DNA from: Bacteroidetes bacterium UBA7662
Lineage (GTDB): Bacteria > Bacteroidota > Bacteroidia > UBA7662
Assembly: GCA_002483345.1 (NCBI GenBank)
Contig: DLHS01000018.1
Span: forward strand, 62,001 to 126,000
Length of the DNA stretch: 64,000 bases
Direction: 5' to 3'
This document shows, piece after piece, positions 50,829-60,091 of this stretch. Both the position numbers and the translations under genes were made by a program. The notes under the pieces are model-generated. The model saw only the letters and a program-made list of their open reading frames with translations. It made no database searches and had not been told where the DNA came from. Position 1 is the stretch's first letter. Each line of letters begins with the position of its first letter.

Positions 50829-52757
50829 TCAACGAATCACTATCCGCTCGTGGTGCGTACTATGACCGTCGTTCAGTTGCAGCAGGTAAATGCCTGCAGG
50901 AGGGGTGGAAACATGGACTTCATTAGCACCGGTTTGTACGGTACCAGTTGTCAGAACACGCCCCTGCAGATCACGCAGCTGATAGCTGGCATCCCGGTCC
51001 GATTCAATGATGAATTGCCCCTGATTCGGGTTTGGATAAACTTTCAGATTGACCCATTTCAGCTCTTCCACAGAAACACCCAGGGTATTCTGTCGAAAAA
51101 TACTGCTGCTCAAGTCTTTCAGAATAGATTTATTGGGATCGAGCTGCATGGTAGTAATGGTGCCGTTTACCTGAAAAACATTCACCGGAACATTCGGGTC
51201 AACCCGAATGGTTTGGGTGCCCAGCCCGGTGGCAGAAAACATCAAAGGAACCGGTATACTGAATGCTACCGGATTAGCGGTTGTGGTTGTCTGACTGACG
51301 CTTACATACAAAGTAGAATCGATCTGATTCCAGCGAACCTGATAGGTTGGGAAACCTTCTCCATATACCCATTCGTTGAAAAAACTCTGCAGCGACTGTC
51401 CGCTTACCTGTTCGTAAACAGCCCGGAATTCATCGGTTGTTGAAACTGTATCGCCTTTAATCCGCAGATACTCCTGCGTAGCTGCAAAAAAGAGGGAATC
51501 CCCGATGAGATACCGCAGCATATGCAATACAGAAGCTCCCTTTTCATAGGTCAGATTACCATTGAAAATCCGGTTCACGCTGGAACCTGCCGGCACATAA
51601 ACCGATCCCGTAGGAGCATTCCGTGCAGAGCTGTGCGAAGCATCCAGCCAGCTGGCTGCTGAGGCTGCACCGATACTTTCCCTGTATATGTATTCCATAT
51701 AGGAAGCCCAGCCTTCGTTAAGCCAGATATCACTCCAGGTTGCGCAGGTCACATAATCGCCAAACCACTGATGTGCCAGCTCATGCGAGGTGAGATCCAT
51801 GCTGAAACCTCCCATCGTCGACATGGTCTGGTGCTCCATGCCGCCCCCGAGATTGGCCTGCATATGTCCGTACTTCTCTTCATAAAAAGGATACAGCATT
51901 ATTTTTTCGGAATAATGCTCAATCATACCAGGCGTCCGGTCCAGACCTACTTTGTTCTGAGCAAGTGAGCCGTTATAGATATAATGCTGAATAAGAATAG
52001 AATCGCCCATCAACTGAGCCGGATGCGCATAGTTCAGATACTCCTGATAATTGGCTACCGAAAAAGCAATGAGGTAGAAGGCCATTTTGTAATTGGTCTT
52101 CCATTCGTAACGGACTTTATTGTTTGGCAGGGCTACCACATTGGTCAGCAAACCATTACTGCCCACTTTGGTGCCTGTATTGGTGGTGGCAAAAAACCAG
52201 ACTGAATCAATTTTATCCCATAAATCCTGTTTGCATGGAAGCCAGTCCGGCGCACTGAAGGGCTCACTGAGCGTCCAGGTGGCACCATTGTTACTGGTTA
52301 TGCCACTGAAAAAACCAGCCGAGGCCGGTGTTCCGTTGTAGTAAACCCTGCAACTTACTTCCTGACCCTGTGTCATAGGTTCCGCCAGCGGCACACGAAT
52401 GACGTCGTTGGCACGGATCAGGTTTGTCCTGCGGACACCATTCAGCACAACGCTGTCGATGGTCATAAAATCCTTGAGCTCAAACCAAAAGGTATCCAGG
52501 GTAGCAGACGTTACCAGCGAATTAATCAGCACATTCCCGCTGAGCGTGGTGCTGGTATTAGAGACATTCAGATCGATGTGGTAAAAATGGATATCATAGG
52601 TATCAGCCCCACGATTGGCCATGATGCGGGCCGAAGGCGTATTTCGGCCGAAGGCGGCCTGTTTGCCCTCCGCACAAGTTGTTTCAACACCCAACTGCTG
52701 CGCCTGCATCGTGCCGATGGAAGCTAAAACACTTAACAGAAAGAAAAACTGCTTCAT
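50829..52757 (-). CDS. M1 family aminopeptidase with type A T9SS sorting domain
   Basis: 642 aa from the ATG at 52757 (a TTG at 52772 is less likely). Signal peptide about 1-19 (SIGTMQAQ). The GGGMEHQT exopeptidase motif lies at about 305-312 and the zinc motif HELAH at 325-329, with E348 in NEGW as third ligand. The C-terminus (about 560-642) has VYPNPNQGQFII, YQLRDLQGRVL and PPAGIYLLQLNDG, a type A T9SS signal. The enzyme should be secreted or surface-bound and release N-terminal amino acids from peptides. MEHQ replaces the common MEN motif. Confidence 0.92.
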   Translation of the reverse strand: MKQFFFLLSVLASIGTMQAQQLGVETTCAEGKQAAFGRNTPSARIMANRGADTYDIHFYHIDLNVSNTSTTLSGNVLINSLVTSATLDTFWFELKDFMTIDSVVLNGVRRTNLIRANDVIRVPLAEPMTQGQEVSCRVYYNGTPASAGFFSGITSNNGATWTLSEPFSAPDWLPCKQDLWDKIDSVWFFATTNTGTKVGSNGLLTNVVALPNNKVRYEWKTNYKMAFYLIAFSVANYQEYLNYAHPAQLMGDSILIQHYIYNGSLAQNKVGLDRTPGMIEHYSEKIMLYPFYEEKYGHMQANLGGGMEHQTMSTMGGFSMDLTSHELAHQWFGDYVTCATWSDIWLNEGWASYMEYIYRESIGAASAASWLDASHSSARNAPTGSVYVPAGSSVNRIFNGNLTYEKGASVLHMLRYLIGDSLFFAATQEYLRIKGDTVSTTDEFRAVYEQVSGQSLQSFFNEWVYGEGFPTYQVRWNQIDSTLYVSVSQTTTTANPVAFSIPVPLMFSATGLGTQTIRVDPNVPVNVFQVNGTITTMQLDPNKSILKDLSSSIFRQNTLGVSVEELKWVNLKVYPNPNQGQFIIESDRDASYQLRDLQGRVLTTGTVQTGANEVHVSTPPAGIYLLQLNDGHSTHHERIVIR

Positions 52758-52821
52758 AAAATTGATTAACAATCTGTTAAAATAAGAAAATGGCCTGAAT
52801 GTTTAAGCGATGAGCCGATTT

Positions 52822-54585
52822 TTACAAATCAGCGACAGGCATTTCATGAAACTGCATTTCATACAGTTTACGATAAAGGCCCTTTTTGCGCAATAAACTC
52901 TGATGAGTACCTCTTTCCGCTATTTTCCCGTGATCTACCACCAGTATCTGATCCGCATCCCGTATGGTACTTAAACGGTGGGCAATCAGGATAGAGGTCC
53001 TGCCTTCGGTGAGCTTGAGGGTAGCCTCCTGTAAAATGTGCTCTGTTTCCGTATCAATGCTGGAAGTAGCCTCATCGAGCACGAGAATAGCCGGATTGTA
53101 TACCATGGCCCGGAGGAAAGCAATAAGCTGTCGCTGACCTGCCGAAAGTGCATAACCCCGTTCATTTACTTCGTACCGGTACTGCCCGGGTAGCTTTTCT
53201 ATAAACTTATCGATACCGGTATAGGCGGCCATGGCCTTGATCTGTTCCAGACTGATATCCGGGTTTTTGAGGCTGATGTTTTCTTCGATGGTTCCCGAGA
53301 AAAGAAAAACATCCTGCAAAATAATCCCAATATGCCTGCGCAGGCTGTCAAGTTTGTAGTCACGGATGGAGATGCCGTCGATGGTGACTTCTCCCTGCTG
53401 AAATTCATAAAAGCGCCCCAGTACATTGATAATAGAAGATTTACCGGCACCGGTAGCGCCGACAAGCGCCAGTTTTTGCCCTGCCGCAAGGCTGAAACTG
53501 ATGTCGCGCAGCACATATTGTTCGCCCTCATAAGCGAACCACATCCCCTGCATCTCTATCTCCCCTTTGAGTCCGTCGGGTTCAACTGTGCCTTCATCGG
53601 TAATGATTTCTTCGGTATCAAGCAGTTTAAAGACCCGCTCCGAACTAACCATGCCCATTTGCAGGGAATTAAATTTATCCGCCAGCAAGCGGATAGGTCT
53701 GAAAAACTGGTTTACATAGAGAATAAACGCAATGAGGGTACCAATCGTAAAATCATCGCGCAAAGCCCCATGTGCCCCCCACCAGACCAGTAAGCCCAGG
53801 GATGCAGCCGTGATGATATCCACCACCGGGAAAAAGACGGAATAATAGAAGATACCTTTCAGATTGGCTGCATTCAGTTCTCCGTTAATTGCCCTGAACT
53901 TCGCTCCCTCTGCCTTTTCACGGTTGAAAATCTGCACCACACTCATCCCGGTGATATGCTCCTGCAGAAAGGCATTGAGCCGGGCCACATGCGCACGTAC
54001 TTCCTGAAAGGATTCCTTGACCTTCTCTTTAAATAACCAGGTGCTGTAAAGCAACAAGGGTAACACCGAAAGGCTGATAAGGGTCAGCCTCCAGTCGGTC
54101 AACAGCATGACAATCAGCAGGGTAACCAATTGCAGCAAATCACCCACTATCGTCAGCAAGCCTTGCGAAAACACCTCTGAAATCGTCTCTACATCACTGA
54201 CGGTCCGGGTGGTGAGGGTGCCGATAGGTGTACGATCAAAAAACTTGAGACGCATCCGGCTCAGGTGGTTGAACAGGCGTTGCCGCAGATCCTTCACAGC
54301 CGACTGCCCCAGCCAGGTGGAGGCATAACTGAAAAAGTAGCGGAAAACGGTTTCGAGCACCAGGGTAACCACCATCAAAAGTGTCATATTCACCAGACCG
54401 GCATAGTCACCGGTGGCAATCTGGTTATCGACGGTGTACTGAATCAGCCAGGGACGCAGTGGCGCGAGTAAGGACAGCAAAATAACCAGCACTACCGTCA
54501 GCCAGAAAACCTTTTTATAAGGGTTTACCAGCGACAAAATCCGTCGCAGTACTTTCCAGTCAAATATTTCGCCCAGCTTACTCAT
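52822..54585 (-). CDS. MsbA-like ABC exporter (membrane domain fused to ATPase)
   Basis: 587 aa. A six-helix membrane domain (about 1-320) is followed by a nucleotide-binding domain (about 335-580) with Walker A GATGAGKSS, signature LSAGQRQL (instead of LSGGQ), Walker B ILVLDEATSS and the switch His in LIAHRLST. It should work as a homodimer or heterodimer exporting lipid or drug across the inner membrane. Its start overlaps the truA stop by 8 bases. Lipid A flipping is possible but unproven. Confidence 0.88.
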   Translation of the reverse strand: MSKLGEIFDWKVLRRILSLVNPYKKVFWLTVVLVILLSLLAPLRPWLIQYTVDNQIATGDYAGLVNMTLLMVVTLVLETVFRYFFSYASTWLGQSAVKDLRQRLFNHLSRMRLKFFDRTPIGTLTTRTVSDVETISEVFSQGLLTIVGDLLQLVTLLIVMLLTDWRLTLISLSVLPLLLYSTWLFKEKVKESFQEVRAHVARLNAFLQEHITGMSVVQIFNREKAEGAKFRAINGELNAANLKGIFYYSVFFPVVDIITAASLGLLVWWGAHGALRDDFTIGTLIAFILYVNQFFRPIRLLADKFNSLQMGMVSSERVFKLLDTEEIITDEGTVEPDGLKGEIEMQGMWFAYEGEQYVLRDISFSLAAGQKLALVGATGAGKSSIINVLGRFYEFQQGEVTIDGISIRDYKLDSLRRHIGIILQDVFLFSGTIEENISLKNPDISLEQIKAMAAYTGIDKFIEKLPGQYRYEVNERGYALSAGQRQLIAFLRAMVYNPAILVLDEATSSIDTETEHILQEATLKLTEGRTSILIAHRLSTIRDADQILVVDHGKIAERGTHQSLLRKKGLYRKLYEMQFHEMPVADL

Positions 54586-55360
54586 TTAATGCCAAACTAA
54601 AAACCCAATCGGGATATTTCACCTCAGTAAGATACAAGCCAAAACCCGGTGCCGACATACCGGCTGCACTTCTGCTTTTGAGGGCCAGCAGTTCATGGAT
54701 AGACCCGGCCGCTCTCCTGCCCTTGCCCACTTCGAGCAAGGTACCTACCACGGCCCGCACCATATTTCTCAAAAAACGGTTGGCGGTGATGGTAAAAATC
54801 AGGCGGTGGTCGTGTTGTTCCCAGCGCGCTTCGGTAATATGACAGATGGTTGTTTTGACCTGGGTATGGCTGCGTGAAAAGCTGGCGAAGTCCTCGTGTT
54901 GTCGGATGATTTCAGCAGCCTCCTCCATCAGCGGAAGTGAAAGCGGATAAAAGACGTAGGTAGAACGTCCGTATAAAAAAGGATCCTTGCGGGTATGCAG
55001 GTGGTATTCATAGGTCCTGCTTAAAGCAGAAAACCGGGCATGTGCCTCTGCCGGAACCGGGAAAATACGATAGACATAAATGTCCTGGGGTAGCAATAAG
55101 TTCAGCCGGAAGAGCAATGTTTCGGGGAGTGGGATTTCCAGGTCCAGGTGGCAGTAGCTGTGGGTGGCGTGGACACCGGTATCGGTACGTCCCTGGCCGG
55201 TCACCACCACGGTTTCTCCCAGCAGCTTCGACAAAGCCCCTTCGAGCACTTCCTGTACGGTAATGCCATTCGGTTGACGCTGCCAGCCATGGTATTGGGT
55301 GCCTTCGTAGGCTATTTCTAAAAAGTAACGTTGCTTACCCAAGCTATCAGCACCTTTCAT
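54578..55360 (-). CDS. truA: tRNA pseudouridine(38-40) synthase
   Basis: 260 aa from the ATG at 55360; a GTG at 55375 and a TTG at 55342 are alternatives, and family proteins usually begin just before RYFLEIAYEGTQYHGWQ. The catalytic Asp lies in GQGRTDTGVHATHSY. Further motifs are YEYHLHTRKDPF and FTITANRFLRNMVRAVVGT. It isomerises uridines in the anticodon stem. The start overlaps the thiolase end by 14 bases and the stop overlaps the ABC exporter start, so the three genes are translationally linked. Confidence 0.94.
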   Translation of the reverse strand: MKGADSLGKQRYFLEIAYEGTQYHGWQRQPNGITVQEVLEGALSKLLGETVVVTGQGRTDTGVHATHSYCHLDLEIPLPETLLFRLNLLLPQDIYVYRIFPVPAEAHARFSALSRTYEYHLHTRKDPFLYGRSTYVFYPLSLPLMEEAAEIIRQHEDFASFSRSHTQVKTTICHITEARWEQHDHRLIFTITANRFLRNMVRAVVGTLLEVGKGRRAAGSIHELLALKSRSAAGMSAPGFGLYLTEVKYPDWVFSLALNE

Positions 55361-56543
55361 AAATGATGGCAGCACCTTGCCCCACCCCTATGCACATCGA
55401 TGCCACCCCATACCGGACCTCCGGGCGTTTTTGCATTTCATGGATGAGGGTAGTGGAAATACGGGCCCCGGAACAACCCAGCGGGTGCCCGAGCGCGATG
55501 GCGCCACCGTTTACATTCACGATAGCAGGGTTTAATCCCAGTTCTCTGACGCAGGCCAGTGCCTGACTGGCGAAAGCCTCGTTCAACTCCACCAGTCCCA
55601 GATCAGAAATTTGTAACCCCGCCCGGTCCAATGCCTTGCGGATGGCCGGAATCGGGCCAATGCCCATAACCGCAGGATCAACGCCTGCAATGGCATGACT
55701 CACTACCCGTGCTAAGGGCTTCAGTTTATATTTTTTGACTGCATCTTCACTCACCAGCAGCAGACAGGCCGCGCCGTCGTTGATACCGGAGCTGTTGGCT
55801 GCGGTTACGCTGCCGTCTTTTTTGAAAGCAGGTTTGAGTTCCGCCAGCTTTTCGAGTGGTGATAAACGGGGATGTTCATCGATTTCGAACAACACGGTTT
55901 CTTTCCCTTTCTGGACCGGAACTGCTATTCTTTCGCCGGCAAACTTGCCCGCTTTTTCTGCTGCCAGGTATTTTTCCTGAGAACTCACGGCGAATGCATC
56001 CTGATCATAGCGGCTGATCTGATAACGTTCGGCCACATTTTCAGCCGTTTCTCCCATGGAATACGGGTGGTACAGGGCAGCCAGTTTTTTGTTGGTAAAA
56101 CGCCAGCCGATGGTGGTATCATACATTTCCGGAGTACGGCCATAGGCGGTTTCCGATTTGGCGATCACAAAGGGTGCCCGGGTCATGCTCTCAACGCCTC
56201 CGGCCAGATATACTTCGCCATCGCCTGCCTGAATCGCACGACTGGCATCCATGATGGCCTGTAAACCGGAAGCACAGAGTCGGTTTACAGTCACTCCACC
56301 GATGTGCGTCGGCAGTCCCGCGAGCAACAGAGCCATGCGGGCTACATCACGGTTATCCTCCCCGGCCTGATTGGCGGCTCCGAAAACCACGTCTTCAATC
56401 GCCGATGCCGGAACACCAGGGTTACGCTCCACAATGGCCCGGATAACGTGAGCTGCCAGATCATCCGGACGGACGCCAGCCAGGCTGCCGCCAAATTTTC
56501 CGATGGGGGTGCGCAGGGCGTCGATGACATAAATTGCTTTCAT
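55347..56543 (-). CDS. Acetyl-CoA acyltransferase (thiolase)
   Basis: 398 aa. Catalytic Cys90 in VNRLCASGLQAI, His353 in ALGHPLGCSGAR and Cys384 in SMCIGVGQGAA. The enzyme makes or cleaves 3-oxoacyl-CoA. Segments YGRTPEMYDTTIGWRFTNKK and AANSSGINDGAACLLL resemble 3-oxoadipyl-CoA and general degradative thiolases, so either fatty acid or aromatic degradation is possible. It heads a minus-strand run with truA and the ABC exporter and has a -7 box at 56562-56569. Confidence 0.92.
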   Translation of the reverse strand: MKAIYVIDALRTPIGKFGGSLAGVRPDDLAAHVIRAIVERNPGVPASAIEDVVFGAANQAGEDNRDVARMALLLAGLPTHIGGVTVNRLCASGLQAIMDASRAIQAGDGEVYLAGGVESMTRAPFVIAKSETAYGRTPEMYDTTIGWRFTNKKLAALYHPYSMGETAENVAERYQISRYDQDAFAVSSQEKYLAAEKAGKFAGERIAVPVQKGKETVLFEIDEHPRLSPLEKLAELKPAFKKDGSVTAANSSGINDGAACLLLVSEDAVKKYKLKPLARVVSHAIAGVDPAVMGIGPIPAIRKALDRAGLQISDLGLVELNEAFASQALACVRELGLNPAIVNVNGGAIALGHPLGCSGARISTTLIHEMQKRPEVRYGVASMCIGVGQGAAIIYERC

Positions 56544-56561
56544 GCTACTTTATTTGCGCTG

Positions 56562-56569
56562 CAAAGTTA
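56562..56569 (-). promoter_or_regulatory. -7 box of the thiolase promoter
   Basis: Minus-strand TAACTTTG matches TAnnTTTG, 18 bases before the thiolase ATG. Confidence 0.6.
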
Positions 56570-56609
56570 GGAAAGTGCACCGTGGGTAAGACTTACATTT
56601 GAAAAGCTT

Positions 56610-56617
56610 TACTTTTG
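56610..56617 (+). promoter_or_regulatory. -7 box of the DUF4293 gene promoter
   Basis: TACTTTTG matches TAnnTTTG, 14 bases before the ATG at 56632. It excludes the longer frame starting at 56599. Confidence 0.6.
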
Positions 56618-56631
56618 ATACAAAAAAATCC

Positions 56632-57120
56632 ATGTTACAACGTATTCAATCGGTATATCTGCTTTTGGCTGTCGTGAGTTTGTCCCTGATGGCCCTGCAC
56701 CCGCTGGTCACTTTTACGGCTTCGGAAAATGAAAAACAGGAGCAACTGGTTTTTACGCTCTATAAAATCGAGTACAAACAAATCAGCCCGGTTGTTTTCA
56801 GTGCCGATCAGGACAACAAAGCGCTGGCTTTTCTGAGCTATGGCGTTGCCCTGATTTTGCTGGCAAGTATATTTCTGTTCAAAAACCGCCCCTTGCAAAT
56901 GCGTCTCGCGCGAATGGGGATTATACTGAGTGCTGCACTTCTTTTTTCTATCTCAGTCACCAGCTACCGTGCCAGCGAAACCCTGCAACTCCCGAACCCG
57001 GGCTGGAGCCTGGGCTGGACCTTCTTCCTGCCGCTGGTAGCGCTGATTGCCTGTACCCTGGCCTACTTCCGCATCAAAGCCGACGAGGCCCTCGTAAAAT
57101 CCGTCGACCGCATTCGCTGA
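56632..57120 (+). CDS. DUF4293 family membrane protein
   Basis: 162 aa from the ATG at 56632, giving the family opening MLQRIQSVYLLLAVVSLSLM. Four membrane segments (about 5-25, 60-80, 88-106, 122-145). DUF4293 proteins are restricted largely to Bacteroidota and have no known function. It is monocistronic and divergent from the thiolase gene. Confidence 0.82.
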   Translation: MLQRIQSVYLLLAVVSLSLMALHPLVTFTASENEKQEQLVFTLYKIEYKQISPVVFSADQDNKALAFLSYGVALILLASIFLFKNRPLQMRLARMGIILSAALLFSISVTSYRASETLQLPNPGWSLGWTFFLPLVALIACTLAYFRIKADEALVKSVDRIR

Positions 57121-57290
57121 GAGAACGCTGCGCTGGCAACGCTTCGCTGATTTTCATGGGAGATACCTGTTCCTCACTACATTTCTGCAAAGGAAAAATC
57201 ACTCCCTGAAAATCAGCGAAGCGTTCCCGTTTGCGAAGCAAACAAACCAGCGCAGTGCGAAGCACGAGCGTTCCCAGCAAAGCGTTCACC
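57119..57290. repeat. Nested palindromic region before ppa
   Basis: AACGCTTCGCTGATTTTCATGGGA (57138-57161) pairs with 57203-57225 with one extra base. Outside it, CTGCGCTGG (57128-57136) pairs with CCAGCGCAG (57247-57255), and GAACGCT/AGCGTTC words recur. The region can form a cruciform or long hairpin. No gene is present. Confidence 0.7.
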
Positions 57291-57384
57291 AAGAAACATT
57301 CCGCAAGGCACCCCTCGCTTAAACGATGTAGATAATCCACCCGGAAACTTTAAAGGGGGCGTTTCATACGGGCTGTTAATTGGC

Positions 57385-57392
57385 TACCTTTG
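57385..57392 (+). promoter_or_regulatory. -7 box of ppa promoter
   Basis: TACCTTTG matches TAnnTTTG; TTTC at 57362-57365 lies 19 bases upstream as a plausible -33 box. The ppa ATG is 20 bases downstream. Confidence 0.65.
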
Positions 57393-57411
57393 CAGCCCAA
57401 TACAAAAGCAT

Positions 57412-57954
57412 ATGCCTCATCAACGCTTCAACCCCTGGCACCACGTGGCCATCGGCAACGACGAACCCGGACTCATCAACGGTATCATCGAAATTCCAAA
57501 AGGAAGTCGCGCTAAATACGAACTTGATAAAGAGAGCGGTCTGCTTCGCCTCGATCGTGTTTTATACTCTTCGGTATATTATCCCGCCAATTACGGCTTC
57601 ATTCCCCAGAGTTATTGCGATGACCACGATCCGCTTGACATCCTGATCCTATCTCAGATTGATGTAGAGCCCCTTTGTATTGTCCCTGCCCGGGTGATTG
57701 GGGTGATGCGCATGCTTGACCAGGGAGAGGCGGACGATAAACTGATTGCCGTTGCTGCCGGGGATCCCAGTGTAAACCACTACACCGATATTTCAGAACT
57801 CCCCCCACACTTCATCACCGAAATGAGGAGCTTTTTTGAAGACTACAAAAAGCTGGAACACAAAAGTGTGGTCGTGGAAGATTTTCTCGGACGCGACCTC
57901 GCTATCGGCATCCTGAACGATGCCCTGAAAATGTATCAGGAGCAGATTGCCTGA
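57412..57954 (+). CDS. ppa: Inorganic pyrophosphatase, family I
   Basis: 180 aa. Motifs: IEIPKGSRAKYELDKESG, YPANYGFIPQSYCDDHDPLDILIL (metal-binding Asp cluster) and KLIAVAAGDPSVNHYTD. It hydrolyses pyrophosphate to drive biosynthetic reactions, in the cytoplasm. The gene is single and has its own promoter. It converges with the MarR-type gene, whose stop lies 5 bases downstream. Confidence 0.96.
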   Translation: MPHQRFNPWHHVAIGNDEPGLINGIIEIPKGSRAKYELDKESGLLRLDRVLYSSVYYPANYGFIPQSYCDDHDPLDILILSQIDVEPLCIVPARVIGVMRMLDQGEADDKLIAVAAGDPSVNHYTDISELPPHFITEMRSFFEDYKKLEHKSVVVEDFLGRDLAIGILNDALKMYQEQIA

Positions 57955-57958
57955 TAAA

Positions 57959-58591
57959 TCACCCCTGCGCAGCGTGTTGCCGGGTGTGAAACGAGTCAAG
58001 TTTCTCGAGTAAGCGTACCAACTGAACCCGCTCTTCGGGGCTGAGATCAGCCAATACATCTGGCAAGGCAACCAGTGCCGCATAGGTCTGCCCTAATAAC
58101 CTGCTTCCGGCGGAAGTGATGGTTATCAGTTTTTCGCGTTTATCCGCAGGATTTACCTGCTCTGTAATCCAGCCTTGTTTTTGCATGCGCCTTAACATGT
58201 CCATGCCGGTCGTCAGTTCATTGAGCTGTTCGCGTATGACCACTTTTTTAGTAGTGGTCTTTTTGGCATCGATGGCGGCCAGCAGGCCGAACTCGTCGGG
58301 GCTGCTATACCCCAGATCGCTGAAAATATGTTTGGAATACATCCGCACAAACTTAAACAGTCGTCCGATGGCATAACCTGCCTTGGCACTGTGATAAATG
58401 TCTCCCTGAGCGTAGCTGTTCTCCGAAAAATATGCGTCCATATCATCAGTATAAGCTGCGGCTGCACGTTTTTGCTGCAACATCCATACGGCGAAGTGCT
58501 CCAGCGAATCATTGCCTGATTCAGCCAGATAGGCCTCCCACTGTTCAATGAGCGGCAGATAGCTGGTGTTATGTTTCTTTTTCCCCGACAT
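57959..58591 (-). CDS. MarR-family transcriptional regulator
   Basis: 210 aa from the ATG at 58591; the frame extends upstream across the -7 box at 58601-58608. An N-terminal helical extension (about 1-90) precedes the winged helix (about 95-180), with FGLLAAIDAKKTTTKKVVIREQLNELTTGMD and GWITEQVNPADKREKLITITSAG, the typical MarR recognition helix and wing. It is longer than the usual 140-150 aa MarR because of the N-terminal extension. Target and ligand are unknown. Confidence 0.85.
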   Translation of the reverse strand: MSGKKKHNTSYLPLIEQWEAYLAESGNDSLEHFAVWMLQQKRAAAAYTDDMDAYFSENSYAQGDIYHSAKAGYAIGRLFKFVRMYSKHIFSDLGYSSPDEFGLLAAIDAKKTTTKKVVIREQLNELTTGMDMLRRMQKQGWITEQVNPADKREKLITITSAGSRLLGQTYAALVALPDVLADLSPEERVQLVRLLEKLDSFHTRQHAAQG

Positions 58592-58600
58592 CTCAGAAAA

Positions 58601-58608
58601 CAAACATA
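58601..58608 (-). promoter_or_regulatory. -7 box of the MarR-family gene
   Basis: Minus-strand TATGTTTG matches TAnnTTTG, 9 bases before the ATG at 58591, which implies a very short leader. Confidence 0.5.
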
Positions 58609-58659
58609 CGGCAAGTGGCAGCTTATTTGTTGCCACCTGCCTTTTTTCGCAAATCCGGG

Positions 58660-59892
58660 TTACAAGTCAACCAGTATCTGGTTGCGGGTAATGTCTTCAA
58701 GCGATTCCCTTTGACGGATGAGGTGGGCCTTGTTTTTATAAACCAGCACTTCTGCCGGGCGAAGACGGGCGTTGTAGTTATTACTCATCGTGAAACCATA
58801 GGCACCGGCATTCTGTATGGCCAGGATATCACCTTCACGGACTTCTGAAAGTTTGCGGTCGTAACCAAAGGTGTCTGTTTCACAGATATTCCCGACAACT
58901 GTATACACCCGCTGCGTTCCCTTGGGGTTGCTGATATTCACAATCTCGTGGTGCGCGTTATAAAACATGGGGCGGATGAGGTGGTTTTGTCCTGAATCTA
59001 CGCCTGCAAAAACGGTAGCCGTAGTTTGCTTCACCACATTCACGGAAGTAAGCAATACACCCGATGCGCTGACAAGAAATTTGCCCGGCTCGAACATGAG
59101 GGTGAGTTTACGTCCGTAAGCATCGCAGAATTCGGCAAATCGTTTGGTAAGTGCGGCGCCCAGTTCATCAATGTCGGTGGTTACATCCCCTTCTTTGTAA
59201 GCCACTTTGAAGCCACTGCCGAAGTCAATATAAGTTAGCTCAGGAAAGTGTTCGGCACATTCAAACAACAGCTCTGCGCCCCGCAAAAACACCTGGGCAT
59301 CGAGTATGTCGGAGCCGGTGTGCATGTGGAGGCCATTGATGTGCATGTTGTGGGTTTTCACCACCCGTGTCAGATGACGGAGTTGATGGATAGAAATACC
59401 GAATTTGCTGTCGATGTGGCCGGTACTGATATTCACATTACCCCCTGCCATGATGTGCGGATTGATGCGTACACAAACCGGAACACTGTGTCCGTAACGA
59501 TGCCCGAATTGCTCAAGTATACTAATGTTATCAATATTTATACGAACACCCTTCTGCACCGCCTGTTCGTATTCCGACATGGAAACACAGTTAGGCGTAA
59601 ACAGAATATCATCCGGCTGGAAGCCTGCGAGTAACCCCAGTTCAACTTCCTGGATAGAAACAGCATCCAGCCCGGCCCCTTGTGAAAGGAGCAATTTCAT
59701 CACATTGAGGTTGTTAAGCGCTTTACAGGCATAGAGTAGTTTCAGGTCCACTCCCTTAAATGCCTTTACCAAACGTTTGTACTGTTTTACGATCTGGTTG
59801 CCATCGTATACATACAAAGGGGTGCCGTTGGTACTGGCAATTTCGGTGAGCGAAAGCCCGCCGAGGGTAAATTGGTTTTCCTGAAATTCCAT
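58660..59892 (-). CDS. lysA: Diaminopimelate decarboxylase
   Basis: 410 aa. PLP-binding Lys57 in LLYACKALNN. Further motifs: GLHMHTGSDI, YIDFGSGFKVAY, FEPGKFLVSASG and VGNICETDTFGYDRKL, the Cys-Glu substrate-binding motif. It makes lysine from meso-diaminopimelate, the last step of the pathway. No other lys/dap genes are near. A -7 box lies at 59916-59923. Confidence 0.96.
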   Translation of the reverse strand: MEFQENQFTLGGLSLTEIASTNGTPLYVYDGNQIVKQYKRLVKAFKGVDLKLLYACKALNNLNVMKLLLSQGAGLDAVSIQEVELGLLAGFQPDDILFTPNCVSMSEYEQAVQKGVRINIDNISILEQFGHRYGHSVPVCVRINPHIMAGGNVNISTGHIDSKFGISIHQLRHLTRVVKTHNMHINGLHMHTGSDILDAQVFLRGAELLFECAEHFPELTYIDFGSGFKVAYKEGDVTTDIDELGAALTKRFAEFCDAYGRKLTLMFEPGKFLVSASGVLLTSVNVVKQTTATVFAGVDSGQNHLIRPMFYNAHHEIVNISNPKGTQRVYTVVGNICETDTFGYDRKLSEVREGDILAIQNAGAYGFTMSNNYNARLRPAEVLVYKNKAHLIRQRESLEDITRNQILVDL

Positions 59893-59915
59893 CTTGATTT
59901 TTTGAATTAAGGATG

Positions 59916-59923
59916 CAAAGATA
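59916..59923 (-). promoter_or_regulatory. -7 box of lysA promoter
   Basis: Minus-strand TATCTTTG matches TAnnTTTG, 23 bases before the lysA ATG. Confidence 0.6.
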
Positions 59924-60091
59924 TTTTATCTAATTTTGTAACCAGCTCTTCCTTGTAAAAACCACGTCATTCCTTAAAAAAACAAGCCGATTAAGGTTCG
60001 CCCGGAGATTTTACGCCGATGAGATACCCATCTTGTTTAATAATTAATTTTAAAAGTTGAACAAAGGCCACCGGCTGCTGTTTCTTCTACC

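Noticed and set aside
59938..60091. Possible preQ1 riboswitch in the long leader of queD
   Set aside because: A TAATTTTG box at 59931 would give a 150-base leader and there is a CTTGT/ACAAG stem followed by an A-rich stretch. However, the conserved loop and tail of preQ1-I aptamers are not recognisable, so I do not call it. A covariance-model search would decide.
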